Positions 38,368 to 46,568 of a DNA stretch of 64,000 nt are shown here, in pieces. A model generated the notes under the pieces. It worked only from the letters and a program-made list of their open reading frames with translations, was not told the origin of the DNA and made no database searches. The position numbers and the translations under genes were made by a program. This DNA is from Cokeromyces recurvatus (taxonomy: Eukaryota; Mucoromycota; Mucoromycetes; Mucorales; Mucoraceae): the NCBI RefSeq assembly GCF_025118155.1, contig NW_026251412.1, positions 62,001 to 126,000 of the forward strand, in the 5' to 3' direction. Each line of letters starts with the position of its first letter. Positions within the stretch are counted from its first letter, which is position 1.

Positions 38368-40307
38368 AATCAATGACGAATTACAGCATCCCAGCAGACG
38401 GCATAGCGCCAGGGGGTCGACTACAACATTTTCTCAAGAATTGGCAGTCGATTACAAAACACCCATGGCCATTGTCAGTGATACGAGAGGGTTATCAGAT
38501 ACCTTTGCTAAAAAAACCAACACCTTGGAGATTACGTCGTATAAAGCTAGACCAGATAGAACAATTGGCAGTGGACGAGGCAGTCAACAAATTTATCAAA
38601 GCGGGGATAATAGAGGTATCACCAACGCAGAACACAGATTATTTATCCAATTTCTTCACAATACAGGAAGCGACAAAACGTCGACCGATTTTGGATTGCC
38701 AAATGATCAACAACTATATCCAGTGTCATCACTTCAAGATGGAAGGGGTACCTGCATTGAGGGAAATCATCGAGAAAAACGATTTTATTTGCAAATTGGA
38801 CCTAAAGGATGCTTATGTGGTCACCCCAATTCACCCAAACTCAAAGAAATACTTGACTTTCCAGAACAAAGGAATTGTTTATCAGTACAAAACTCTAGCA
38901 TTTGGGATGAGTGTCAGTCCCAGAGTATTCAGCAAAATGATGCGATTTGCAATAGAACCATTACGAATACAGGGAATACGCCTAGTATATTATTTAGACG
39001 ACATATGTATTCTGGGTGCGACGAAGGAAGAGGCAACGAACCACACACAAATAGTACTGTCACATATGGAATCATTGGGTTTCCTAATAAATTTCCAGAA
39101 GAGTGTCCTAATCCCCTTTCAACAACAGGAATTCCTAGGCTTCAAATTCAATACGAAGACCATGCAGATAGCAGTCCCAGGGAAGAAGATCTCAAAACTC
39201 ATGGTTCGAACCAAACAAGCTATAAAAGCCACACCTCACCAATACAATTGTCGATGGTATGCCAGTATGATGGGGAAGATGACTTCCATGATTCCAGCCA
39301 TCGGAGAAGCCCTGTTACACATCAGATACATGCAGAGGGATCTCTCCCTAACACTCAACAGACATCTACAGAATTGGAATGCACCAATGACACTATCGGA
39401 GGACAGCAAGAAAGAACTGCAATGGTGGACAAGTTGGATGGTGAAGAAGAACGGCCTGTCAATAAAGAAATTAGCACCCAATCAACCGAAGGCGGCAACA
39501 ATATATGTAGATGCGTCAGACCTAGGATGGGGTGTGAGCTCTGGCACGATGCAAACCACTGGAGCATGGACGAACGAAGAGAACACCATGTCAATCAATG
39601 CAAGGGAGCTGACAGCGATATATTTTGCTCTAAAACTACATGCCAAAGACTTCAAGAATCAACACATCAAAATATTTACAGACAACATGACTGCTTTGAA
39701 ATACAGCAGCAAGTCGGGAGGCACAGCATCTCGAACACTACAGGACCTAGCAGTGAAGATACAAAATCTATGCAACCACTACAATCTCAAAGTCGAATAC
39801 GAACACATACCAGGACTGGAGAATATTCGAGCAGATTGGCTGAGCAGACAGCATCACACCGCAACAAAAAACTTACTCTACGAGGCCCTATTACCGAAAC
39901 GGCTATTTCGAATGATCAACCAGAGATGGGGTCCTTTAACAGTAGATGCATTTGCAGACAGGATGAACACCAAACTACCAATATTTTGGAGCATGCGACC
40001 AGATCCGGAGGCAGCAGCAACAGATGCTTTTCAACAAACGTGGAAAAAACAGGGAATGTACCTATTTCCTCCATGGAAGTTCATACCGCAAGTGATGCAG
40101 ATAATAAAACAGCAACGAATCCAGAAGGCAGTATTAATCACACCGTATTGGCCAACCCAGTTCTGGTTCCCGTCCTTATTGCAAATGAAACACATCAACA
40201 AACCTCTGATGTTCAAGATAAGAAGATGGAAGATGACCGCATGGCACTTATCTGCAACAAGAGGAAAACCGCTGGTCACTTGGAAGAGGACACAGTGGAA
40301 TTTTTGA
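38289..40307 (+). CDS. DIRS reverse transcriptase/RNase H (with C-terminal conserved domain)
   Basis: 672 codons from the first ATG. The RT domain shows ICKLDLKDAYVVTPIHPNSK (motif A), FGMSVSPRVFSKMM, and the catalytic YYLDDICIL (motif C, Y-x-DD type). RNase H shows IYVDASDLGWGV, MSINARELTAIYFAL and IKIFTDNMTALKY, carrying the Asp/Glu/Asp carboxylates, then YEHIPGLENIRADWLSR. The last 120 residues (VDAFADRMNTKLPIFWSMRP, LFPPWKFIPQVMQII, LITPYWPTQFWFP) are the region found after RNase H in DIRS elements and sometimes described as methyltransferase-like. I see no stop or missing catalytic residue. It overlaps the Gag frame at its start and the recombinase frame at its end. Confidence 0.92.
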   Translation: MGNPAQQQLSPTTITPPIQSHIQPPIKSMTNYSIPADGIAPGGRLQHFLKNWQSITKHPWPLSVIREGYQIPLLKKPTPWRLRRIKLDQIEQLAVDEAVNKFIKAGIIEVSPTQNTDYLSNFFTIQEATKRRPILDCQMINNYIQCHHFKMEGVPALREIIEKNDFICKLDLKDAYVVTPIHPNSKKYLTFQNKGIVYQYKTLAFGMSVSPRVFSKMMRFAIEPLRIQGIRLVYYLDDICILGATKEEATNHTQIVLSHMESLGFLINFQKSVLIPFQQQEFLGFKFNTKTMQIAVPGKKISKLMVRTKQAIKATPHQYNCRWYASMMGKMTSMIPAIGEALLHIRYMQRDLSLTLNRHLQNWNAPMTLSEDSKKELQWWTSWMVKKNGLSIKKLAPNQPKAATIYVDASDLGWGVSSGTMQTTGAWTNEENTMSINARELTAIYFALKLHAKDFKNQHIKIFTDNMTALKYSSKSGGTASRTLQDLAVKIQNLCNHYNLKVEYEHIPGLENIRADWLSRQHHTATKNLLYEALLPKRLFRMINQRWGPLTVDAFADRMNTKLPIFWSMRPDPEAAATDAFQQTWKKQGMYLFPPWKFIPQVMQIIKQQRIQKAVLITPYWPTQFWFPSLLQMKHINKPLMFKIRRWKMTAWHLSATRGKPLVTWKRTQWNF

Positions 40308-41413
40308 CACATGCCCAGAGACGTAAAACACAAAAGAACTATAATACTGGGTGGAAAAAATGGTCACAATGGTGCGCAGCACAACCAGTACCAATACAGC
40401 CTACCACATACGACGAAGCCAATGTATTACGTTTTTTGTTAGAAAATCGACACTTTTCATACCAATACCTAAATAGTTTGAGATCAGCTTTAGCATCTGT
40501 CTTTAAAGTGTTGCATCCAGAAAAGGGTCCGTTAGCTGCAAAAGAACCCATAGTTGAATTCTTTAAAGCAAAACGAAGATCAGAAGTCAACATTCCTACC
40601 AAGCAAAATCTCCAAATATGGGACACAAATATACTGGTGGACTATATCGCAAAAGAATGGCCAAAAAATCAATCTATCAACTTATATGAATTACAACAAA
40701 AAACAATTTTATTGTTATGCTTGACGACTATGGCAAGACCAAGATCAGATGTTGGCAGAGTGCAGTTTAGAGATGTACAAATGGAGCTTAGAAACGAAGA
40801 ACCAGTGTCAGTTCTTATACATTTCAGAGAAGCGAAAGAGACTCAAGTGAAATCTGTTATACTAGGATTGGCAGATGACAATGACATGTGCCTTGTTTCC
40901 ACACTTTTTGACTTTTTACAAAGGTCGAGCCATCTTCGCAATAACCTTCCTATAGACCATAGTTTGTTTTTGGCATTCATTCTCGAACCAGACAAGGTGA
41001 AATCCGCTAGTCCTTCTACTGTAGCTACATGGGTTTCAAAAGCAATGGAAAAAGCGGGTATTGACATTAGTTCTTACAAACCACACTCTATCAGGTCAGC
41101 TTCAAGCACCAAAGCAGTTGAAAATGGAATAACGATTTCGGAGGTCAAACAACATGCTAATTGGAGTCATAATTCCAATACATTTGAACGATATTACCTC
41201 AAGCCAAGCACGCAACTTAACGACAGCACCAGAATAGCAAACTCAATTGTTTCTATCAAAGGAAAAAATACCACATTGGAGTCCGAGTCGCAGTCAACAA
41301 GGATTGTTGAAGGAACGACCAACAATACGTCCGTTGACGAAGACGAGGATGAAAATGTGGTAACAACCCGACCCACATGGCTTTCTTGGCTACAAGAAAC
41401 TTGGAAAAATTGA
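40226..41413 (+). CDS. DIRS tyrosine recombinase
   Basis: 395 codons from an ATG that lies within the end of the RT frame (82-nt overlap). It replaces the integrase of LTR elements and inserts a circular DNA copy. The N-terminal core-binding part contains RRKTQKNYNTGWKKWSQWC. The catalytic residues are visible: Arg in MARPRSDVGRVQF, His and Arg in HSIRSASSTKA, His in QHANWSHNS and the nucleophile Tyr in FERYYL. The last 45 codons run over the internal complementary region, so sequence there is constrained twice. The same frame has no stop back to about 37502. Looks intact. Confidence 0.9.
   Translation: MEDDRMALICNKRKTAGHLEEDTVEFLTHAQRRKTQKNYNTGWKKWSQWCAAQPVPIQPTTYDEANVLRFLLENRHFSYQYLNSLRSALASVFKVLHPEKGPLAAKEPIVEFFKAKRRSEVNIPTKQNLQIWDTNILVDYIAKEWPKNQSINLYELQQKTILLLCLTTMARPRSDVGRVQFRDVQMELRNEEPVSVLIHFREAKETQVKSVILGLADDNDMCLVSTLFDFLQRSSHLRNNLPIDHSLFLAFILEPDKVKSASPSTVATWVSKAMEKAGIDISSYKPHSIRSASSTKAVENGITISEVKQHANWSHNSNTFERYYLKPSTQLNDSTRIANSIVSIKGKNTTLESESQSTRIVEGTTNNTSVDEDEDENVVTTRPTWLSWLQETWKN
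41269..41364 (+). repeat. Internal complementary region (ICR) of the DIRS element
   Basis: The left half is the reverse complement of the left extremity (37314-37371), the right half that of the right extremity (41614-41651); they meet at CAACAATACG, equal to the complement of the joined circle ends CGT-ATT-GTTG. In DIRS1 this region is thought to template the circular junction during replication. It lies in the 3' end of the recombinase frame. Confidence 0.9.
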
Positions 41414-41507
41414 TTCCAACTATCTTTTTATGTTTTACTTTTAATTCTATATTTATTTCATTCATGTTCCCCTCCCTTATATCAAAACCAATTGAGTTTT
41501 CTTCCGA

Positions 41508-41621
41508 CTTTTGAAGGTATAAAGGGAAAAAGGGGATTCTAGTATATTTTTTATTTTTATTATTATTTTTTTATCTATAAAAGGAAAATAAAGCGCGGCT
41601 CTTGGAGCTTGTTACCACATT
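41508..41621 (-). repeat. Right inverted terminal repeat of DIRS (114 bp)
   Basis: Reverse complement of 37363-37476 with no difference that I can see. Confidence 0.9.
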
Positions 41622-41651
41622 TTCATCCTCGTCTTCGTCAACGGACGTATT

Positions 41652-41745
41652 GGGACACCAATATGAAAATGGAACATCAATACAAAAGTGGGACAGTGAT
41701 ACGGAAATGGGACATATTAAGATACTTTTAATTTTTGGGCAAATG
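41652..41745 (+). repeat. Left TIR of the Fanzor element, inner part with 19-bp subrepeats
   Basis: Three full and one partial 19-bp units of type GGGACACCAATATGAAAAT are read here. It continues the TIR interrupted at 37313 and aligns with 43754-43860 inverted. Such arrays often bind a transposase. Confidence 0.75.
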
Positions 41746-41892
41746 AAATCTTTTTTTCAATAGGTCAACTTACCTGTAAATATGGGGTGTCTTGCTGTTA
41801 TACAAGCATAATGTTATTCAATTGTTAAGGCTATTTTTCCACAAATAATAATATTGTTGTTAGTATATAAAGTAACAAAATCTATATTAATA
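41746..41892 (-). other. 3' flank of the Fanzor remnant: candidate guide-RNA (fRNA) region
   Basis: In known Fanzor loci the guide RNA overlaps or follows the 3' end of the nuclease frame and runs towards the transposon end. Here that interval lies between the Fanzor stop (41893) and the left TIR. A possible donor GTAAGC sits at the end of the Fanzor frame, so a further small exon may exist. No RNA fold could be computed. Confidence 0.25.
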
Positions 41893-43168
41893 TCAAGATA
41901 GCTTACCCCGCCGAAACTCTTTAGGTCGATTGTTGTTGTTGGCAGCCATATATAAAAAGATAAAGTGCATGTTGAGACTCGCCATGTGGTCTCTGTTCCA
42001 TCGAGTATTACAACTTTGACAGTTGAGAACTGGATAGATCATCATATTGGAGTTATCACGTTGGTTGGAAGTACTTCTTGTATGACATCTGGGACATATT
42101 TGACTTGTGAAATACTGATCAATCATAACGACGTACTTTCTTGAATTTGGCTGGTTGCGTCTGGTTGATTTAACATAATTTAGCGAGGCTTTTCTGAATA
42201 CCTTTGTTGGAGAAGATACATTCCCATGGAGCCCACCGAACAGAGCAGAACCAAACGCCACTACAGTAGGCCTTTCAGCTTCACCGGTATTGTCTCTAGG
42301 GGCTAATGGTTTCCACTTTTGCTGATTTGCTTGCTGTATATCAGGATTGCCTTCTTGGTACTTTCTGCTACCTGTAAACAACCGTTTACACATTTCGGTA
42401 AATGCTTTTTGCTTGTTTCTATATCCGTGATATTTGAGCTTTTTCAACCCGGTTGTGTAATAGCCTTTAATTGCCTCAAAGTTCCGAAATATATGTCGCA
42501 AAGCTTCATTGAACTGGTCCCAGTTACACGTCCTTGTTGATGGTGTATTAGAAATCAAACGGCGTGCGTCAACATTGGCGCACGAATGATGACTTATTGC
42601 TTCATTCTTTCTAAAACATGGTATAACCATGGCAAATACAAGTGAGGTTTAGCATAGTAATCTGCATCAGTCAGGTTCAAGCCATGTAATCTTTGGCGGC
42701 ATTCATCAATAAGATTGTTGATTGAGGTTTTGTGGGTGTCGGCAACTTCCAGACTAGCAAGGTAAATTACTTCTTGATTGGTACAAATAGCATTATATAC
42801 TCACTCAGCTAGGTTGCATTTGACACCAGTTCGGAAAGGGAGGTCTGGAAATTTAGTTATGCCAGAAAGCCTCGTAAAGAGGTAGCGCAACGTTTTTGGC
42901 TTGAAGTTGGTTCCAGCATGATTCTCTATGAGCGTCTCAAAGCTACGTATGACTATTGAGATTAGTGTGCTATACTGAATGTTGGGGAACTGTTGTTGCC
43001 TATTAAAATCTTCTTCTATTTCATTACTAAATTGTAAGAAAGCTTCAGCGATCTCGGTATCGGTATTCTTTTCTTGACCAACAAATAAAGCAGCAAAGTT
43101 GTATAGTTTTTTGTGAGTCAGTTTTGGTACAGCCTTGACCAATAATTGATGGGTATTAGCATAAATGA
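41893..43168 (-). pseudogene. Fanzor (TnpB-like RNA-guided nuclease) remnant, copy 1
   Basis: Read on the minus strand, an acceptor CTATTTTAG at 43169 opens a frame with YANTHQLLVKAVPKLTHKK. After a probable intron (GTGAGT donor near 42806, acceptor TTGCTAG), it continues to LPWLYHVLE, then shifts by one base near 42615 to KNEAISHHSCANVDARRLIS. The C-terminal half is clearly Fanzor/TnpB: TVVAFGSALFGGLHGN, MIDQYFTSQICPRCH with a second CxxC (LNCQSC) and WNRDHMASLNM, the zinc ribbon and RuvC-III Asp. The usual RuvC-I Asp block (DPG type) is not found and seems deleted between ISNTP and NWDQF. The Glu of the DEY/DEF motif is Gln. It is therefore very unlikely to cut DNA, though it could still bind. 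Confidence 0.8.
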
Positions 43169-43753
43169 CTAAAATAGGAGAAAGAGGATGTCATTCTGTA
43201 GAATCGGTAGATAAAAAAGATATATATATATATAAAAACAAAACAGTGGGTTAATATAGATGCTTGTGTGAGTGTTTATTCAATGTAAACTGACTGAAGA
43301 ACTTTATTGATCCAAGATGATTTCCTTTACATACATTTATCATTACTTGTTACTTGTATGAATATAATCATATGAAACTGTCAGTTTTCTGATCCACATT
43401 GGAACCTGCACTACATACGGAGCCCAATATTACAGAGTATAAATAATGATTGTAACCAAGACCTGGTGGCTCTAGGTCTTTCTTTCTTACGAATAATAAA
43501 AACCCTACATTCTATGTATCCTAATCACTTTACTTGGCTTTATTATTTCAAAAACGATAGTTCACTCACTCCATCAAACTCACAGAAATGCTCCTTATTG
43601 TCCTAAGTAATTCGAATCTGGGATGATTGTTTGTTCTAGGATTATTTAAGTTAGGCGAATCATATCCTAATCTGGATGATCATCATAGTAGTCTAATAGT
43701 CTATTAATGGCCTTTCTTGTTAAATGGAACAAGATTATAGCTTCTTGTTTACA
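43169..43753. other. 5' flank of Fanzor copy 1 inside the TIR element
   Basis: Would hold the promoter and a possible first exon of the Fanzor gene. I could not define an ATG exon with a matching donor. A minus-strand open stretch at 43667-43849 overlaps the TIR and is not convincing. Confidence 0.4.
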
Positions 43754-43925
43754 CATTTGCCCAAAAACTAAGCGTGTCTCAATATATCCCACTTCCATGT
43801 TGATGTCCCACTTTTGTATCAGTGTTCCACTTTCATATTGGTGACCCATTTTTGCATTGGTGTCTCAATCCAATTTTGAAACAACCAAATTCTTTCTCAT
43901 TGGCCTAACCTAGTTTCTTTGACTG
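43754..43925 (-). repeat. Right TIR of the Fanzor element with 19-bp subrepeats
   Basis: Inverted partner of 37260-37316 plus 41652-41745. It has one more 19-bp subrepeat than the left copy (four full units plus a partial one, such as GGGTCACCAATATGAAAGT), which explains its extra 21 bp. Because it is not interrupted, it serves as the empty-site reference for the DIRS insertion. Confidence 0.75.
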
Positions 43926-44077
43926 CGGCCATTAAATTGCATAATGACGCTTCAATTCACAATTTACGCTCTCATTTCACGCACAGATACATTGCTATTT
44001 TTTTATTTTGTTTTTTTCAGAGCTCTATTTAGACAGCATAAAGTAAAAAAAAAAAAAAAAAATAAAAGTAAAATAAT

Positions 44078-45719
44078 ATGCCTACTGAACCAACTAAAGA
44101 ACAAATTCAAGCAGTATTCAAGAAACTTAAGCAAAATAGATACAATAAGGTAAATACTATAGAGAAAGTTTTTTTTTTCTTTACCAAGATTATTCTTTAA
44201 ACATTGTTTTATTTTTAAGGCATGCTTTGATTGCAACGCAAAAAATCCAAACTGGGCTTCTGTTTCTTTTGGTGTTTACATTTGTACTGATTGTTCATCT
44301 TCACATCGTAATTTAGGCGTTCATATTAGTTTTGTAAGGTAAAATAGTGTCTGGGATTTAGAAATTTATTTTGAATTATACGAAAAAAAAGAAAAAGAAA
44401 GAAAAGCCATCATTCATGTAATTAAATACATTTAATATGATAAGATCAACTGTGCTAGATTCTTGGAGCTGGGAGCAACTTCGTATGATGAAAGTTGGTG
44501 GTAATCAGACTGCTCATGAATATTTTTCGAAAAATGGAGGTAATTTAACTGTCAAAGATGCAAGAATGAAATACACAAGTAGGGTTGGTCAACAATATAA
44601 AGAATTGCTTACAAAGAAAACCAAAGAAGATGCGATTATGTAAGTGAAATAGATTTAATAATAATAATAAAAAAAAGGAAGGAGCGAGATTATTAATATT
44701 CTTTTAAAATTAGTAACCCCAACACAGTTATTATCGATATAAATGATAACGTTCTTCAGACTTCTGATGAAACATCTATTATTACATCTGACCAGCAACA
44801 ACAATCAGACCCTACTACAACAGAGTCTGAGACAACAGCAGCAGTAGAAAAAGAAGAGAATTCTGTATCTACCACCACTTCTTCTCCTACTGTTGACACT
44901 ACTGAAGTTAAGCCAGCAACGCCTATAAAAGTCACTACGACACCTACTGCACGTTCAGCACGTAATACAATTGGTATCCGCGCACCTCGCAAACCTACAA
45001 AGGCAGGAAAACTGGGTATTAAAAAGGTACCTATTAATTTCAATTTTGAAGCTGCTGAAGCACATGCGAAAAAAGACTTGGAACGAAAAACTAAATACGA
45101 TGAGGATGAAGATATGAATACGAATGAAGTCAAAAAAGAAGTTGAACCTTCTTCAACATCAAAAGTATTCTCCTCTTCACGTTTAACATATATGGAACCC
45201 AATAATAACATGAATAATGATAAGACAGATGAATACGAAAAGCTTGGTTTCGGTATAAGTCGTATCGATATGAAAGATCAAAACGATAATAGTAGAATCA
45301 GTATGCCAGTTCAGAGATCTTACCAAGAACAAGATAATAATACAAGAACCGCTCAAGAAAAATTTGGATCAGCAAAAGCTATTTCCTCAGACCAATTCTT
45401 TGGACGAAATGAGTATGATCCAGCTATATCAGCTGCTGAATCAAGTCGTCTTTCACAGTTCTCTAATGCTAAAGCAATTTCATCCGACCAATACTTTGGA
45501 AGAGAACCAGAGGATGATTATGGAGAAAGTAATGGTAGAAGTAGAGGTTATAGTGGAACTGCTGCTGAGATTATTTCATTAGCTGATTGGGAAAATGTGC
45601 AGGATCAAGCTGTTGCCATGGCTAGAAGGTTTGTTGATCAAGCTGCACTTGATTTAGATGCTGTGAAAGATTTAGCTGAAAATGCTACAAGTAAAGTTAG
45701 AAGCTATTTCAATGCATAA
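44078..45719 (+). CDS. GLO3: ArfGAP2/3 (Glo3)-type ADP-ribosylation factor GTPase-activating protein
   Basis: Stimulates Arf1 GTP hydrolysis in COPI vesicle traffic at the Golgi. Four exons (44078-44149, 44220-44338, 44445-44639, 44714-45719) give 463 residues, close to yeast Glo3 (493). The ArfGAP zinc finger is [20 protein letters not shown] then [20 protein letters not shown], with the catalytic Arg in HRNLGVH. A Thr/Ser-rich linker is followed by the Glo3 motif repeats [15 protein letters not shown] and [15 protein letters not shown] and a C-terminal amphipathic helix ([20 protein letters not shown]). These repeats distinguish Glo3/ArfGAP2/3 from Gcs1/ArfGAP1. The gene starts about 150 nt outside the right TIR of the Fanzor element. 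Confidence 0.95.
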
Positions 45720-46361
45720 AATATATCATAACTTACTCTCTTGCTCTTTTATTCATATTATAAATTAAACATACAATAAAAACCATTTAAATATGTTATA
45801 ACATTGAGAAATTATTGAAAGTAAGTATACGAACATATATTAACACCTAAACGACTATTATTTAAATAGATGTATAAAAATGTTTATGTCAGTGATTCAA
45901 CTGTTGACTTTTTTTTTTTTCTTTATAAGCTACACAATTAATTAAAATATCATAAATGACTTGTTCATATTCTAGGCCTATTTAAAATTGACAATTCATC
46001 GTAATGGTACTTTATACATACAACATATTTATTGTTTATTTGTTATAGAACTGAATGAATGTAATATTTGTCTGGTTTGGTTAGGGCAACTTGCGAATAA
46101 TTTTTGTGGCCTGGATACTTTTCCCAAAAAAAAAAAAAAAAAAAAAAAAAATAGAACATTCTGGTTCTGGTTCTATAAATGTATAAATATAGAAGAGGAA
46201 AAAAAATCTGCTTAGTGGTAATAGCTTTTATAATTTATGTCATGTACAATTGATACAGATAAAAGAAGAATAAAGTTCTTAACTTTAACAAGAATTGCTA
46301 AAAAATAGCATCAAGTGTTTTATGAATATAATGAAAAGTAAGCCACGTTCTTGGAATCTCA

Positions 46362-46399
<38 letters not shown>

Positions 46400-46568
46400 T
46401 CCAATACATTAGGAAATAAAGTCGGTAATAATTATGTGTACTGTACAACGTTAATTTCTTTATATGATAATACAATGTAGTTTTCTCTCTTTTTTTTCTT
46501 TTTTTTTTCTTCTTTTTTTTATTAAGCTAACAAATATATGTATTTATAGTTACTTATTCAATGTTACT
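45720..46568. other. Spacer between GLO3 and the RGS gene
   Basis: Holds A-rich tracts at about 46125-46151 and 46362-46397. The T-rich leader just before 46569 is open in frame and would code a Phe-rich hydrophobic stretch, which I treat as non-coding. Confidence 0.55.

Larger units (their letters stand above)
37314..41651 (+). mobile_element. DIRS-type tyrosine-recombinase retrotransposon (4.34 kb)
   Basis: The element has ATT at both ends (37314-37316, 41649-41651), perfect 114-bp inverted repeats (37363-37476 and 41508-41621) and an internal complementary region (41269-41364) made of the complement of the left end joined to the complement of the right end. It codes Gag-like, RT/RNase H and tyrosine recombinase frames. 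This is the diagnostic DIRS design: integration of a circular DNA by recombinase, without target-site duplication. The element is visibly richer in G and C than the host spacers. Boundaries are confirmed by the unsplit right TIR of the host element. Gag has one stop; RT and recombinase look intact. Confidence 0.93.
37260..43925. mobile_element. TIR element carrying a Fanzor gene, split by a DIRS retrotransposon
   Basis: The left end (37260-37316 plus 41652-41745) and the reverse complement of 43754-43925 align over about 150-170 bp, starting CAGTC-AAGAAACTAGGTT and running through the blocks AATGAGAAA, GTTTCAAAATTG, then a ladder of 19-bp subrepeats, and ending TTTTTGGGCAAATG. The left copy is interrupted by 4.3 kb of DIRS sequence. 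Without it the element would be about 2.33 kb, containing only the Fanzor remnant. I cannot name the DNA transposon superfamily: there is no transposase in it, and I see no clear target-site duplication next to 37260 and 43925. It was probably mobilised in trans. The exact outer base of the TIRs could be a few bases further out. Confidence 0.75.

Noticed and set aside
42660..42690. Possible tRNA T-arm (GGTTCAAGCC)
   Set aside because: No matching acceptor stem, D-arm or anticodon arm around it; it lies within the Fanzor coding frame.
46464..46568. Upstream extension of the RGS protein as a signal peptide or membrane anchor
   Set aside because: The hydrophobic run (SFFSFFFLLFF) is a translation of T-rich leader DNA; the same leader type occurs before many genes here, so I start at 46569.
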